DNA of 64,000 nt from Bacteroidota bacterium (GTDB lineage Bacteria > Bacteroidota > Bacteroidia > AKYH767-A > 2013-40CM-41-45), in NCBI GenBank assembly GCA_016708785.1, contig JADJFC010000015.1, positions 1 through 64,000 of the forward strand. Direction: 5' to 3'. This document shows positions 25,829-35,800 of this stretch, piece after piece (within the stretch, counting starts at the first letter, position 1; each line of letters begins with the position of its first letter). The notes under the pieces were generated by a model. That model was not told where the DNA came from, made no database searches, and was given only the letters and a program-made list of their open reading frames with translations. The position numbers were made by a program, and so were the translations under genes.

Positions 25829-28267
25829 ATGGCCAAGAAAAAAATATCCCATATAAACGAAGAGTTTGACCTAAAACTCTTTGCTATAATTGTAAAAAAA
25901 TATTTTTATTTACTATTAGCGATTTTATTTTTAGCACTTGTAGGCTCCTTACTCTATTTAAGATATACTCATCCGGTTTATCAGTCCGAATCAGTAATAA
26001 AGATTGGGACAGTAAATAATGCAAATGCTGTATTAAATATTCAAAACCCGCAGTTCTATGATGCCATGGGAATGGGAAGCAACAACCTTGCTGGAAGCAT
26101 AGAGTTATTACGTTCAAAATTAATGGTAAGCAGGGTATTGAATCAAATGCCATTAGATATCAGTTATTTTGCTCAGGGAAATGTTCTTGATTATGAAATG
26201 TATAGACAGACCCCTTTTGAAATCAGTTTTCTCTTGACCGATTCCACTTTCTATGGCGTCCAGGTCTTTGTCAATTTCCTTTCTGAGACCAGGTTTCAAA
26301 TGCATTATAAGTTCAACAACACTGTTTCTACCGGAATATACAATGTTGAACAATGGTATAATTCGCCCGGATTAAAATTCAAATTACGAATAATTGAATA
26401 TAATTTTATTTTAGAACAACAGAAGAAAATAAAACAAGATCCATTTTATTTCCTTATCAATAATCCTGAAAGTTTAATTGACAAATATTATAAAAACATG
26501 TCAATTATACTTACAAACCAATTTGCACAAACTGTAAAAATCTCATTCAAAGATAGAAATCCGCAGAAGGCTGCTGATTTTGTTAACACAATGGCATCAG
26601 AATACGATTTATATGTAAAAGAAAACAAATCAGCTGGTGCAAATAAATCAATAGAATTCATCAATGAAACACTTTCTTCAATTGAAACGGAGTTAAAGGA
26701 TTCCGAAAAGAAACTGGAATTATTCAAGCGTGCCAATAAAATTACTCAGCCGACACAAAATGCTGAAGACGTTTTAGATCATATCAATGGTTTGATCGAT
26801 CAACGCACAGAATTTTTATTAAACACAGCTGTATTAAACAGACTGGAAAAGGAGCTCAAAGGTAATAAAGCAGTGGATCAGCTAGTTCCTCTTTTAGCAG
26901 GAACGGTTACAGATGATTTGATCAAAGAAATGGTCATTCGAATCCAGACCATGGAAGATCGCAAAGCAAATATGCAATTTCAGGCAACTGAAGCCAACGC
27001 TGCAATGATCGCTTTGGAGAAAGATATTGTTCGTCAACGAGAAATGCTTATCAATTCAATTATTAATTCCCGCAAATCAATTTCGGAAAAAATAAAAAGT
27101 ATTGATGACAGGATAATGGAATTCGAAGGAGACTTTGCAAGTCTGCCAAGTAAGGAGGCAGAGATGGCCAGACTGGACAGATTGTATCAGGTAAATCAGA
27201 AATTCTATCAATTACTACTAGAAAAGAAAATCGAATTTTCAATCAGTCGTGCCGGAATTGTGACAGACAACATAATACTCCAACAAGGAACTGCTCCATT
27301 TTCACCAATTACACCAAACAGAAAACTTATACTTGCCGGAAGTTTACTTGCAGGTTTCGTATTCAGTTTCCTTTTGATCTTCATCCGATATCTGTTCTAT
27401 AATGAGATCACTTCTTTGGAAGAGATCAATCAGTATACTGATGCGGCAATGCTTGGAATAATTCCAAAATACAAGAGTCAGATTCCGGTCTCACAGCTAT
27501 TGGTTGATAAGAATCCAAAGTCAGCGATTTCAGAATCCTTTAGATCGGTCCGGACAAATTTGCAGTTTATTAATAGTGAACCGGGGCCAAAAGTTATTGC
27601 TATCACTTCCACTATTTCCGGAGAAGGTAAAACATTTGTTGCTATCAATCTTGCCGGTGTAATTGCCTTTTCGGAAAAGAAAGTATTGATCATTGACTTG
27701 GATATGCGGAAACCGAAGATTCACCTTGGTTTCAATGTAGAGAATGTCAGAGGAATGAGTACGATCTTAATTGGAAAAGACACCCCTGAAAATTGTATCA
27801 ATCATAGTAATTTAAAGAACCTTGACTTTATTACAGCCGGTCCGATTCCTCCAAATCCTTCAGAGTTGATTCTAAGTAAACGGATGTCTGAATTGATCGA
27901 TCAATTGAAATCACAATATGATATTGTGATCATCGATACTCCGCCAGTTGGAATTGTAACAGATGGTGTTGAAGTGATAAAGAAAGCTGATTATCCACTT
28001 TATATTGTGAGAACACTTTATTCGAAACGCGTCTTCCTTCAAAACCTGAACAAGATGATTGAAGAGAATAAGATCTCAAAATTGTCAGTGATCTTGAATG
28101 GTGTTGACACTGCACGCTTCAAGTATGGATATGGTTATGGATATGGTTACGGCTATGGATATGGATATGGTTATGGTTACGGCTATGGATATTATGACGA
28201 AGATTCAAAGAAACCACCGCAAACACGTTGGCAGAAATTCAAACAAATATTCTTTGCAAAAAATTAA
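25829..28267 (+). CDS. Wzc-type polysaccharide copolymerase and tyrosine autokinase
   Basis: The 812-residue inner-membrane protein has the Wzz chain-length domain (first helix about residues 22-42, FYLLLAILFLALVGSLLYL), a long periplasmic coiled-coil part rich in Lys/Glu, a second helix at about 504-524 (LILAGSLLAGFVFSFLLIF) and a cytosolic BY-kinase domain. Walker A SGEGKT is near residue 596, Walker A' LIIDLDMRKPK, Walker B VIIDTPPVG. It ends with eleven Tyr-Gly pairs plus YYDED, the Tyr cluster that is autophosphorylated in this family to control polymer length. ATG 25829 is chosen over an in-frame upstream codon inside the previous gene. Confidence 0.95.
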   Translation: MAKKKISHINEEFDLKLFAIIVKKYFYLLLAILFLALVGSLLYLRYTHPVYQSESVIKIGTVNNANAVLNIQNPQFYDAMGMGSNNLAGSIELLRSKLMVSRVLNQMPLDISYFAQGNVLDYEMYRQTPFEISFLLTDSTFYGVQVFVNFLSETRFQMHYKFNNTVSTGIYNVEQWYNSPGLKFKLRIIEYNFILEQQKKIKQDPFYFLINNPESLIDKYYKNMSIILTNQFAQTVKISFKDRNPQKAADFVNTMASEYDLYVKENKSAGANKSIEFINETLSSIETELKDSEKKLELFKRANKITQPTQNAEDVLDHINGLIDQRTEFLLNTAVLNRLEKELKGNKAVDQLVPLLAGTVTDDLIKEMVIRIQTMEDRKANMQFQATEANAAMIALEKDIVRQREMLINSIINSRKSISEKIKSIDDRIMEFEGDFASLPSKEAEMARLDRLYQVNQKFYQLLLEKKIEFSISRAGIVTDNIILQQGTAPFSPITPNRKLILAGSLLAGFVFSFLLIFIRYLFYNEITSLEEINQYTDAAMLGIIPKYKSQIPVSQLLVDKNPKSAISESFRSVRTNLQFINSEPGPKVIAITSTISGEGKTFVAINLAGVIAFSEKKVLIIDLDMRKPKIHLGFNVENVRGMSTILIGKDTPENCINHSNLKNLDFITAGPIPPNPSELILSKRMSELIDQLKSQYDIVIIDTPPVGIVTDGVEVIKKADYPLYIVRTLYSKRVFLQNLNKMIEENKISKLSVILNGVDTARFKYGYGYGYGYGYGYGYGYGYGYGYYDEDSKKPPQTRWQKFKQIFFAKN
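28124..28189 (+). repeat. 6-bp coding microsatellite (Tyr-Gly)x11
   Basis: Eleven hexamers of the form TAYGGN encode the Tyr-Gly tail of the Wzc kinase. Codon use alternates TAT/TAC and GGA/GGT/GGC, so the array is partly diverged at DNA level yet constant in protein. Gain or loss of units would stay in frame and change the number of tail tyrosines. Confidence 0.95.
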
Positions 28268-28275
28268 TTGACGGT

Positions 28276-28818
28276 ATGAAAATTACTGAAACTCCGATCT
28301 CAGGAGTACTACTAATTGAGCCTAGAGTTTTTTCAGATTCACGTGGAGCTTTTTTCGAATCGTTCAATGCGAAGAGTTTAAAAGAATCAGGAATTGATCA
28401 CGACTTCGTTCAGGATAATCAGTCAGTCAGTAAAAAAGGGGTGATACGTGGATTGCATTTTCAACGAGCACCTTTTGAGCAAGGAAAACTGGTAAGAGTA
28501 ATTAAAGGAAGCGTGGTAGATGTAGCTCTTGACCTTCGGAAAGATTCTCCTACTTTTGGTAGACATTTTGATATTGAACTGAACGACAGGAATAATCTTA
28601 TGTTATGGATTCCGCCGGGATTCGCACATGGATTTTCTGTGCTTGAAGAAAGTACGATCTTCTCATACAAGGTTACCAATTACTACCATTCATCATCAGA
28701 GAGTGGAATTATTTACAATGATATTGATCTGAATATTAACTGGGGCATAAAAGACGGAATTGTTTCCGAAAAAGACAAGGTTTTACCATCTTATAAAGAT
28801 TATTGTCTGAGTCTTTAG
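28276..28818 (+). CDS. rfbC: dTDP-4-dehydrorhamnose 3,5-epimerase family protein
   Basis: RfbC-type enzymes epimerise dTDP-4-keto-6-deoxyglucose toward L-rhamnose. The 180-residue cupin begins MKITETPISGVLLIEPRVF and carries DSRGAFFESFN, VQDNQSVSKKGVIRGLHFQ (catalytic His), VRVIKGSVVDVALDLRKDSP, LWIPPGFAHGFSVLEE and FSYKVTNYYHSSSESGI. Start ATG 28276 matches family N-termini. rfbA, rfbB and rfbD are not in the window, so the product could be rhamnose or another dTDP-deoxysugar. It lies 8 bp after the wzc stop. Confidence 0.93.
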   Translation: MKITETPISGVLLIEPRVFSDSRGAFFESFNAKSLKESGIDHDFVQDNQSVSKKGVIRGLHFQRAPFEQGKLVRVIKGSVVDVALDLRKDSPTFGRHFDIELNDRNNLMLWIPPGFAHGFSVLEESTIFSYKVTNYYHSSSESGIIYNDIDLNINWGIKDGIVSEKDKVLPSYKDYCLSL

Positions 28819-28846
28819 AGATCTAAACAAATTAATAGCGAATGAA

Positions 28847-29925
28847 ATGATTGACAAAAGTCCAGACTATTACTTCGTTGTATACTTATTGTATTTTATT
28901 GTTTCAGGAATCTTCTCATTTCTGATCAATAATTTATTTCTGAAATTCGTAAAAACATTAGGGATCAGAAATCAGGATGACACTGTGATTCGTTGGGGAT
29001 CACAATCGAAACCTGCGGTTGGCGGATTTTCTTTTACATTATTTTTCTTCTGTCGATTATCATTTATCCGGTTTTCTTTGATAGCAGCCAGGTTTTTCTA
29101 AATAAGCAATTCATCGGCATTCTATTGGCAGGTATGTTGGGATTTCTCCTCGGATTAGCAGATGACGCATACAATACCAGACCATTATTGAAATTATTTA
29201 CACAAATAACATGTGGAATCATTTTACTTGTGACAGGATCTGAGATCACTTTGAGTTATGTTAACATTATCAATTACGTAATTACAATAGTCTGGGTCGT
29301 TGGCATTATGAATTCATTGAACATGCTCGATAATATGGATGCCATTTCAACGACAGTGTCTATTAGCATCATTCTATGCGCGCTAACTGTAATGTTATTC
29401 CATCAGGAATACAATAGTGTCTACTTCATTATTATGCTTGGTGTAATGGCTTCGCTCTCCGGCTTTCTATTCTTCAATTGGCATCCATCAAAGATGTATA
29501 TGGGTGATACGGGAAGTCAATTTCTTGGAGTTTTTCTTGCTGCCATGGGAATCCGATATTTATGGAATGCAGAACCACCATCGGGAGACCTGATCAGTGC
29601 AAGAAACTTATTTTTACCTCTGATCGTATTCTTGATGCCAATTATCGATACAACAACCGTTGTCATCAACAGACTTTCTAAAGGAAAAAGTCCATTTGTA
29701 GGTGGCAAAGATCATACTACACATGCACTGGCTTATTTAGGTCTTAGCGACAGACAAGTAGCATTAGTATTCTGGGCAGTGACGTTAATGAGTCTGTTGT
29801 TAGTTGTCATTATGGAGAAGTACTTAAAACAATGGAACCATGTTTATTCAATTCTATTCAGCGCCTATGTTTTAATGATGTTCTCTATTTTCTTTTATGC
29901 AGCACGGTCGGTAAAGGACAAATAA
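28847..29925 (+). CDS. WecA/TagO-type undecaprenyl-phosphate phosphosugar transferase (frameshifted)
   Basis: These polytopic enzymes start glycan synthesis by moving a sugar-1-phosphate from a UDP-sugar to undecaprenyl phosphate. The N-terminus (YFVVYLLYFIVSGIFSFLI, IRWGSQSKPAVGGFSF) breaks near 29033, where a T5 run reads as T4; the restored frame continues YIIFLLSIIIYPVFF. Family motifs follow: LGLADDAYNTRPLLKL, SLNMLDNMDAISTT (catalytic acidic pair), SKMYMGDTGSQFLGVFLA and the substrate-specific loop GKDHTTHALAYLGLS. Restored length is about 359 residues with roughly ten helices. It is the probable initiating enzyme of the locus. Confidence 0.9.
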
Positions 29926-29939
29926 AATAGTGAATCGTT

Positions 29940-30530
29940 CTATAAAACCGGCGCTTCCAGCTTACTCAAATAATCTACCAATTTTCTAATAGCCACTCCC
30001 CTATGACTGATGGCATTTTTTTCCTCGTCTGACATTTGAGCAAATGTTTTTGTGTATCCGTTAGGTAAAAAGACCGGATCATAACCAAAACCGTTTTCGC
30101 CTTCTTCTGCCATTGTGATAACACCATCAACACGGCCTTCAAAATTGGTTGAAACACCATCAATCATAAGACAAATCGAGGTTCGAAAATTTGCTTTTCG
30201 GTTTTCGATTCCTTTAAGTTCTGTCAATAGTTTTTTGATATTGTCAGCAGCGCGACATGCAGGCCCGGCAAAGCGTGCTGAATAAACACCCGGCCGACCA
30301 TCCAATGCATCCACTTCAAGGCCTGTATCATCAGCAAAACAGTTCATGCCGAATTTTTCGTAAATATATCTGGCTTTGATAAATGCATTATCGGGAATGG
30401 TGCTTCCTGTTTCTGCAATTTCATCCTCACAATCGATATCTTTCAGACTAAGTATTTCGATTGAATCAGGAAGAAGCTGCTTCGCCTCTTTCAAGTTATG
30501 ATTGTTATTTGTCGCAAAGACCAGCTTCAT
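29940..30530 (-). CDS. rdgB: XTP/dITP diphosphatase (RdgB/HAM1)
   Basis: RdgB hydrolyses noncanonical purine triphosphates such as dITP and XTP to monophosphates, keeping them out of DNA. The 196-residue frame starts MKLVFATNNNHNLKEAKQLL; family motifs are IPDNAFIKARY, CFADDTGLEVDALDGRPGVY with SARFAGP, FEGRVDGVI, GFGYDPVFLPNG and the C-terminal SHRGVAIRKLVDYL. It is the only minus-strand gene inside the first polysaccharide block and converges with the WecA-like gene, 14 bp between stops. The start is at the conserved MKLVFATNN. Confidence 0.96.
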   Translation of the reverse strand: MKLVFATNNNHNLKEAKQLLPDSIEILSLKDIDCEDEIAETGSTIPDNAFIKARYIYEKFGMNCFADDTGLEVDALDGRPGVYSARFAGPACRAADNIKKLLTELKGIENRKANFRTSICLMIDGVSTNFEGRVDGVITMAEEGENGFGYDPVFLPNGYTKTFAQMSDEEKNAISHRGVAIRKLVDYLSKLEAPVL

Positions 30531-30680
30531 ATTCCCACAATTTAGTTGAAGCAAAATAGTGCTTTACTTAAGATTTTTGACAAGCGGACTATTTAATTTA
30601 TTGATCTTGACTGTTGATAGATCAAGAGCCATTGGTCGTGGGTCATGGGTCATGGTTCGAGTGTCGAATTTCACATCTAC

Positions 30681-30707
30681 TTGACCTTTGACCCTTGACC
30701 TTTGACC
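30681..30707. repeat. TTGACC tandem array upstream of gmd
   Basis: TTGACCT, TTGACCC, TTGACCT and TTGACC follow one another over 27 bp. The same word is repeated upstream of thrS (11220-11246). GGGTCATGGGTCATGG lies about 35 bp further upstream in the same gap. This array ends 35 bp before the gmd -7 element. Confidence 0.8.
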
Positions 30708-30741
30708 TCTTATAAACTACTGTAAGAATCACAAAAACCCC

Positions 30742-30749
30742 TATATTTG
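30742..30749 (+). promoter_or_regulatory. Candidate -7 element TATATTTG of gmd
   Basis: TATATTTG fits TANNTTTG exactly and lies 17 nt before the gmd ATG. A clear -33 element is not visible at 19-21 nt upstream. Because rdgB interrupts the plus-strand run, a new promoter is expected here. Confidence 0.5.
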
Positions 30750-30766
30750 GTTCTTTAAAATTAACT

Positions 30767-31879
30767 ATGAAAGTTGCATTAATCACAGGAATCACAGGAC
30801 AGGATGGAGCTTATTTAGCAGAATTTCTTCTAAACAAAGGCTACATGGTTCATGGTATTAAAAGACGCAGTTCGCTCTTCAATACTGAACGGATCGATCA
30901 CCTCTATCTTGATCCCCATGAAAAAAATATCAATTTCAAATTGCATTATGGTGATTTGACAGACAGCACTAATTTGATAAGAATCATTCAGGAAGTACAG
31001 CCGGATGAGATCTATAATCTGGGTGCCATGTCTCACGTAAAAGTAAGTTTCGAAACCCCTGAATACACTGCAAATGCAGATGGTATTGGTTGTCTGCGTT
31101 TACTTGAAGCTATCCGAATACTTGGCATGACTAAGAAAACTAAATTTTATCAGGCCTCGACTTCTGAATTGTACGGCTTAGTTCAACAAGTTCCTCAAAC
31201 CGAATCGACTCCTTTCTACCCACGTTCACCATATGCAATTGCAAAATTATATGCTTACTGGATGACAGTCAATTATCGTGAAGCGTATGGGATTTTTGCA
31301 GCAAACGGAATACTCTTCAACCATGAATCACCTTTACGAGGCGAGACGTTTGTATCAAGAAAAATAACAAGAGGTGTTGCCCGAATTGTATTGGGCCTTC
31401 AAGATCAGTTATATCTTGGAAACATTGATTCAAAGCGCGATTGGGGCCATGCAAAAGACTATGTTGAAGCTATGTATTTAATTCTTCAGCAAGAGAAACC
31501 GGAAGACTTTGTTATTGCAACAGGAAAAACAACAACAGTCAGAGAATTCCTCACGATGTCATTCGAGGAAGTTGGAATAAAACTGGAGTTCAAAGGCACA
31601 GGTGTCAATGAACAAGCCGTGATTGCTTCTTGTAGTAATCCAAATTTCAAACTACCAATTGGAAAAGTTGTATTGAGTATTGATGAAAAATATTTCAGGC
31701 CAACAGAGGTAGATCTTTTACTAGGTGACCCATCAAAAGCAGAGAAACAATTAGGGTGGAAACCAAAATACGATCTGAAGATGTTAGTGAAAGAAATGAT
31801 GGAAAGTGATCTTGAACTTTTCAAGAAGGACAAATATTTGAAAGAAGGTGGACATAACGTTTTAAATTACCATGAATAA
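30767..31879 (+). CDS. gmd: GDP-mannose 4,6-dehydratase
   Basis: Gmd converts GDP-D-mannose to GDP-4-keto-6-deoxymannose, first step to GDP-L-fucose. The 370-residue short-chain dehydrogenase has the NADP-binding GITGQDGAYLAEFLL near the N-terminus, then VHGIKRRSSLFNTERIDHLY, NLGAMSHVKVSFETPEYT, ASTSELYGLVQQVPQTES, the catalytic YAIAKLYAYWMTVNYREAY (YxxxK near residue 157) and GNIDSKRDWGHAKDYVEAMY. It is intact and overlaps fcl by 8 nt, so the two are translated as a pair. Confidence 0.98.
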   Translation: MKVALITGITGQDGAYLAEFLLNKGYMVHGIKRRSSLFNTERIDHLYLDPHEKNINFKLHYGDLTDSTNLIRIIQEVQPDEIYNLGAMSHVKVSFETPEYTANADGIGCLRLLEAIRILGMTKKTKFYQASTSELYGLVQQVPQTESTPFYPRSPYAIAKLYAYWMTVNYREAYGIFAANGILFNHESPLRGETFVSRKITRGVARIVLGLQDQLYLGNIDSKRDWGHAKDYVEAMYLILQQEKPEDFVIATGKTTTVREFLTMSFEEVGIKLEFKGTGVNEQAVIASCSNPNFKLPIGKVVLSIDEKYFRPTEVDLLLGDPSKAEKQLGWKPKYDLKMLVKEMMESDLELFKKDKYLKEGGHNVLNYHE

Positions 31880-32807
31880 TAATTCGAAGATCTATGTTGC
31901 CGGCCACAGAGGAATGGTTGGTTCAGCAATTGTCAGACACCTTACCGGAAGTGGTTTCACTAATCTGATTTTAAAAACATCAGCAGAACTTGATCTTAGA
32001 AATCAACAGTCAGTAAATGATTTTTTCAAGAATGAAAAACCGGAATATGTTTTCCTTGCTGCTGCTAAAGTTGGCGGCATCAATGCGAATAACATTTACC
32101 GGGCAGAGTTCCTATATGATAATTTAGCCATTGAAATAAATGTTATTGAAGCGGCGAAACAGAATTCAGTAAAAAAACTTTTATTTCTTGGGTCTTCTTG
32201 TATCTATCCGAAATCGGCACCTCAGCCATTAAAGGAAGAGTATCTGCTTACCGGAATCCTTGAATCTACCAATGAACCATATGCAATCGCAAAGATTGCA
32301 GGGATTAAATTATGTGAAGCATATCGCTCTCAATATGGCTGCAATTTCATTTCAGCAATGCCGACAAACCTATACGGTCCTAATGACAATTATGATCTGG
32401 AAAAATCGCATGTGCTTCCGGCATTGATACGTAAATTTCATGCAGCTAAAACGAATGGCTCTTCAGAAGTAATTGTTTGGGGAAGCGGTAAACCCATGCG
32501 TGAATTTTTACATGTTGATGATCTTGCAGCTGCCTGCCTGATATTAATGCAAAAATATGATGGTGTCGGTTTTCTGAATGTCGGATTTGGTAGTGATATC
32601 AGTATCTCTGATCTGTCATTCCTCCTTGCTGATATTGTAGGCTTTAAAGGTAAAATAGTCTTTGACACTAGCCGTGCAGACGGTACTGTAAGAAAACTGA
32701 TGGATTCTTCCAAAATGCAAGCATTGGGATGGCAGCCGAAAATCGGTCTAAAGCAAGGAATATCAGATACTTATAAAATTTTTCACGAACAGTTTTTACA
32801 CATTTGA
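31872..32807 (+). CDS. fcl: GDP-L-fucose synthase
   Basis: Fcl (WcaG) epimerises and reduces GDP-4-keto-6-deoxymannose to GDP-L-fucose. The 311-residue frame shows YVAGHRGMVGSAIVRHL (NADP binding), DLRNQQSVNDFF, VFLAAAKVGGINANNIYRAE, LFLGSSCIYPKSAPQPLKEE, the catalytic NEPYAIAKIAGIKLCEAYR, PTNLYGPNDNYDLEKSHVLP and MREFLHVDDLAAACLILM. The C-terminal substrate loop reads DTSRADGTVRKLMDSSKM. It supplies fucose to the surface glycan with Gmd encoded just upstream. Confidence 0.98.
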   Translation: MNNNSKIYVAGHRGMVGSAIVRHLTGSGFTNLILKTSAELDLRNQQSVNDFFKNEKPEYVFLAAAKVGGINANNIYRAEFLYDNLAIEINVIEAAKQNSVKKLLFLGSSCIYPKSAPQPLKEEYLLTGILESTNEPYAIAKIAGIKLCEAYRSQYGCNFISAMPTNLYGPNDNYDLEKSHVLPALIRKFHAAKTNGSSEVIVWGSGKPMREFLHVDDLAAACLILMQKYDGVGFLNVGFGSDISISDLSFLLADIVGFKGKIVFDTSRADGTVRKLMDSSKMQALGWQPKIGLKQGISDTYKIFHEQFLHI

Positions 32808-32896
32808 TTGTAAAACTTTAAAGTTCGGTTTTTCGTATGCAGAGTAACTGATTTGGCATAGTGCCAAACGAAGATTTACTCTAATCGATCTATTCA

Positions 32897-35800
32897 ATGC
32901 ATACCGAATTCACAAAAGAGGTTCGTCTGATTTTAATGTTGACCCTTTCATCGTTTCTGTTTTCAATTTCACTTTCCGGGCAATGTCCAACGGCCAATTT
33001 CAGTATGCCGGGTTCAATTTGTGCAGGGGCTCCTATTACTTTCACAAACACTAGTTTGAATTCCACAAGCTATCAGTGGGATTTCACTCCAGGTTTTTTC
33101 AGAAACTCAGGTGTTAAACTAAGTGATACTGCAAGTGGTGTTCAATATGCACGAGACATAACAATCGAAGAACAGAATGATACAGTAGTTGGATTCTATT
33201 GTGGAGGAAACACAATGTTCAGAGTCATTTATGCAAATGGTTTAGCGCAGCCTCTAACATCAATAGAGAACCTTGGTGATTTAGGTGTTCTATATCAACC
33301 GTCAGATATCGCATTGTTCAAGGAAAATAATGAATGGTATGGACTAATTGTTGATTACGGAAATTACGCTTTGAATCGATTCCATCTTGGCACCAGTTTA
33401 TTGAATACACCAGACAATGTAAGTCAGCTATTCAACAACACAAATAGCAATATCACTACTCCTTGGTCAATAAAAATAATTTCTGATTCAATTGGAAATG
33501 TTTTTGCAATGGCAACGAACTTCACTGTTGGTACATTCACACTTTACGAGTTTGGGAATTCGATCTTGAATGCTCCGACTGCCAATGCCCCTATTGCAAT
33601 TCCCGGGGCAGCCAATGTACTTGACGGAATTTTTGCTCATGAATGTGGAAATTTCTATGCCTATTTCAGTGGTTATAGTTCGACCAATATTGTTAAAGCT
33701 GATTTTGGTGCAACTATAAACACTTCTCCAACTTTTACAACATTAATTTCAGATGGAAGCCCATCTGATCTATCGTTGATTCGTGACAGTTCCGGTTGGA
33801 AGATGATCACAAGCAACTATAGCACATCTGACATCAGAAAATACGATCTTGGAAGTAGTTTATCAGCAAACTCTGCCGTATTAATTGGCACTGAAGCTTT
33901 CAGTGGATCAAATCCAAAAGGACTTGCGACTCTTCGGAAAGACAATCACCAATATGTTATCATACAAAACAACAGTTCATTCAATCTTCAAGTCGTTGAA
34001 TATACAAACAGTGTCAATGTTTCAACAGCAATCTCAACCGATAGTATTCCTTCAAATATAGCTTTCAATACAGCCGGAACTTATCCGGTTACTTTGACAG
34101 TTTATGATGACAATGGAAACTCTTCCACTGTAACACAACAGATCCAGGTAGTAAATGCGCCAATTAGTGCTTTCGAAGCTTTAAATCTTTGTTTTGGAGA
34201 CAGTGTAAATTTTATTGATTCAACAACCATTTCCGGAGGAACTATTACGAGTTGGAATTGGAACTTTGGAGATGGCGATACGAGTACCATGCAGAATCCT
34301 GTACATTATTTCTCATCGGCCGGGACTTACAATGTGAGTCTGACTACCAGTTCAGGTACTTGCGACAATACACTTACAAAACAGATCATAATTGCTGATG
34401 TGCCAAGTGCAAATTTTTCCGCCACAACAGGATGTTCAAACACACTTAGTCCGTTTACAGACCTCTCAACAATCGCCAGCGGAAGCATCGTAGCATGGTC
34501 CTGGAATTTCGGAAATGGAGATACGAGCACCATTCAAAATCCGATTTACTCCTTCCCTACCGGTGGTAATTACTTGATCTCATTAACGGTTATTAGTGAT
34601 GGAAATTGCTCATCCAGTTACTCAACCAACCTGGTTGTAAATTCCAGTCCAATTGCAGCATTCAATGAGGTTAATACTTGCATCGGACAACAGGTTAATT
34701 TTTCAAACCAGACCAATGCAAATGGTTCTTCTATTATTGGATATAATTGGAATTTTGGCGATGGGAATACTGATACAATTTATTCGCCGAATCATACTTA
34801 TGCCAATGTTATTGGAAATTATTTCGTGGAGTACATTGTAAATGCGAGCAATGGATGTAGCGATACATTAACAAAAGAAATCCGAATCAGCAACATTCCA
34901 ACAGCCAATTTTAATTTACCGTCTGCTACTTTATGCCAGGGTAATGCCATTCAATTTTCAGACCTCTCATCAGTAGTAAATGATACTATTTCTTCGTGGA
35001 GTTGGGATTTTGGTGACGGAGAAATTGATTCTGTGGCTTCGCCGATACACAGTTTTTCGACTCCCGGAACTTACACCATAAACCTGATAGCATATTCACC
35101 ATCAAATTGTCCAAGTTCACCTGCACAACAAAGTATAACGGTATTAGAAAGTCCAAATGCATCCTTTTCCTACGCAAGTACATGCTTAGGAACAACGACT
35201 ACCTTCACCGACCTGTCAACACCTGCTTCCGGAAGTTCTATTGCATCTTATTTGTGGAATTTAACACCTGATGATTCATCTATATTTTCAAATACCTTTT
35301 TCACATTTGACAGTATTGGTAGTTACCCGGTAAGTTTATCAGTTGTATCAATAGAAGGATGTATCGACATAGCATACGATACAGTTACAATTCACCCGCA
35401 ACCGAATGCTGCGTTTTCTACAAATCTTGCATGCACTAGACAAAATGTACAATTCACCAATCAGAGCACTTGCGATTCATTGAGCTCCATTACTCAAAAC
35501 ACTTGGAATTTTGGCGATTTCAGTTCAGGCTCGAATACTTCTACCCTCACAAATCCAACACATCAATACGATACCACTTTAAATTATAATGCAAGTCTGA
35601 TCGCAATTACGAATTTTGGTTGTAGTGATACGGCATTTAAAACAATTCGTGTCAACCAAACACCTTCTGTTCAATTTACCTACTCACCGACATGCTTTGG
35701 TGACCTTATGGAATTTTTTAATCCGGGCTCACCCATTGACAGTTTATACTTATGGAATTTCGGTGACAACCAGACGAATCAATTAAAAGAACCCGCTCAC

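Noticed and set aside
29030..29040. Programmed ribosomal frameshift in the WecA-like gene
   Set aside because: The site is a plain T-run with no slippery heptamer or pseudoknot seen, and similar breaks are scattered across unrelated genes.
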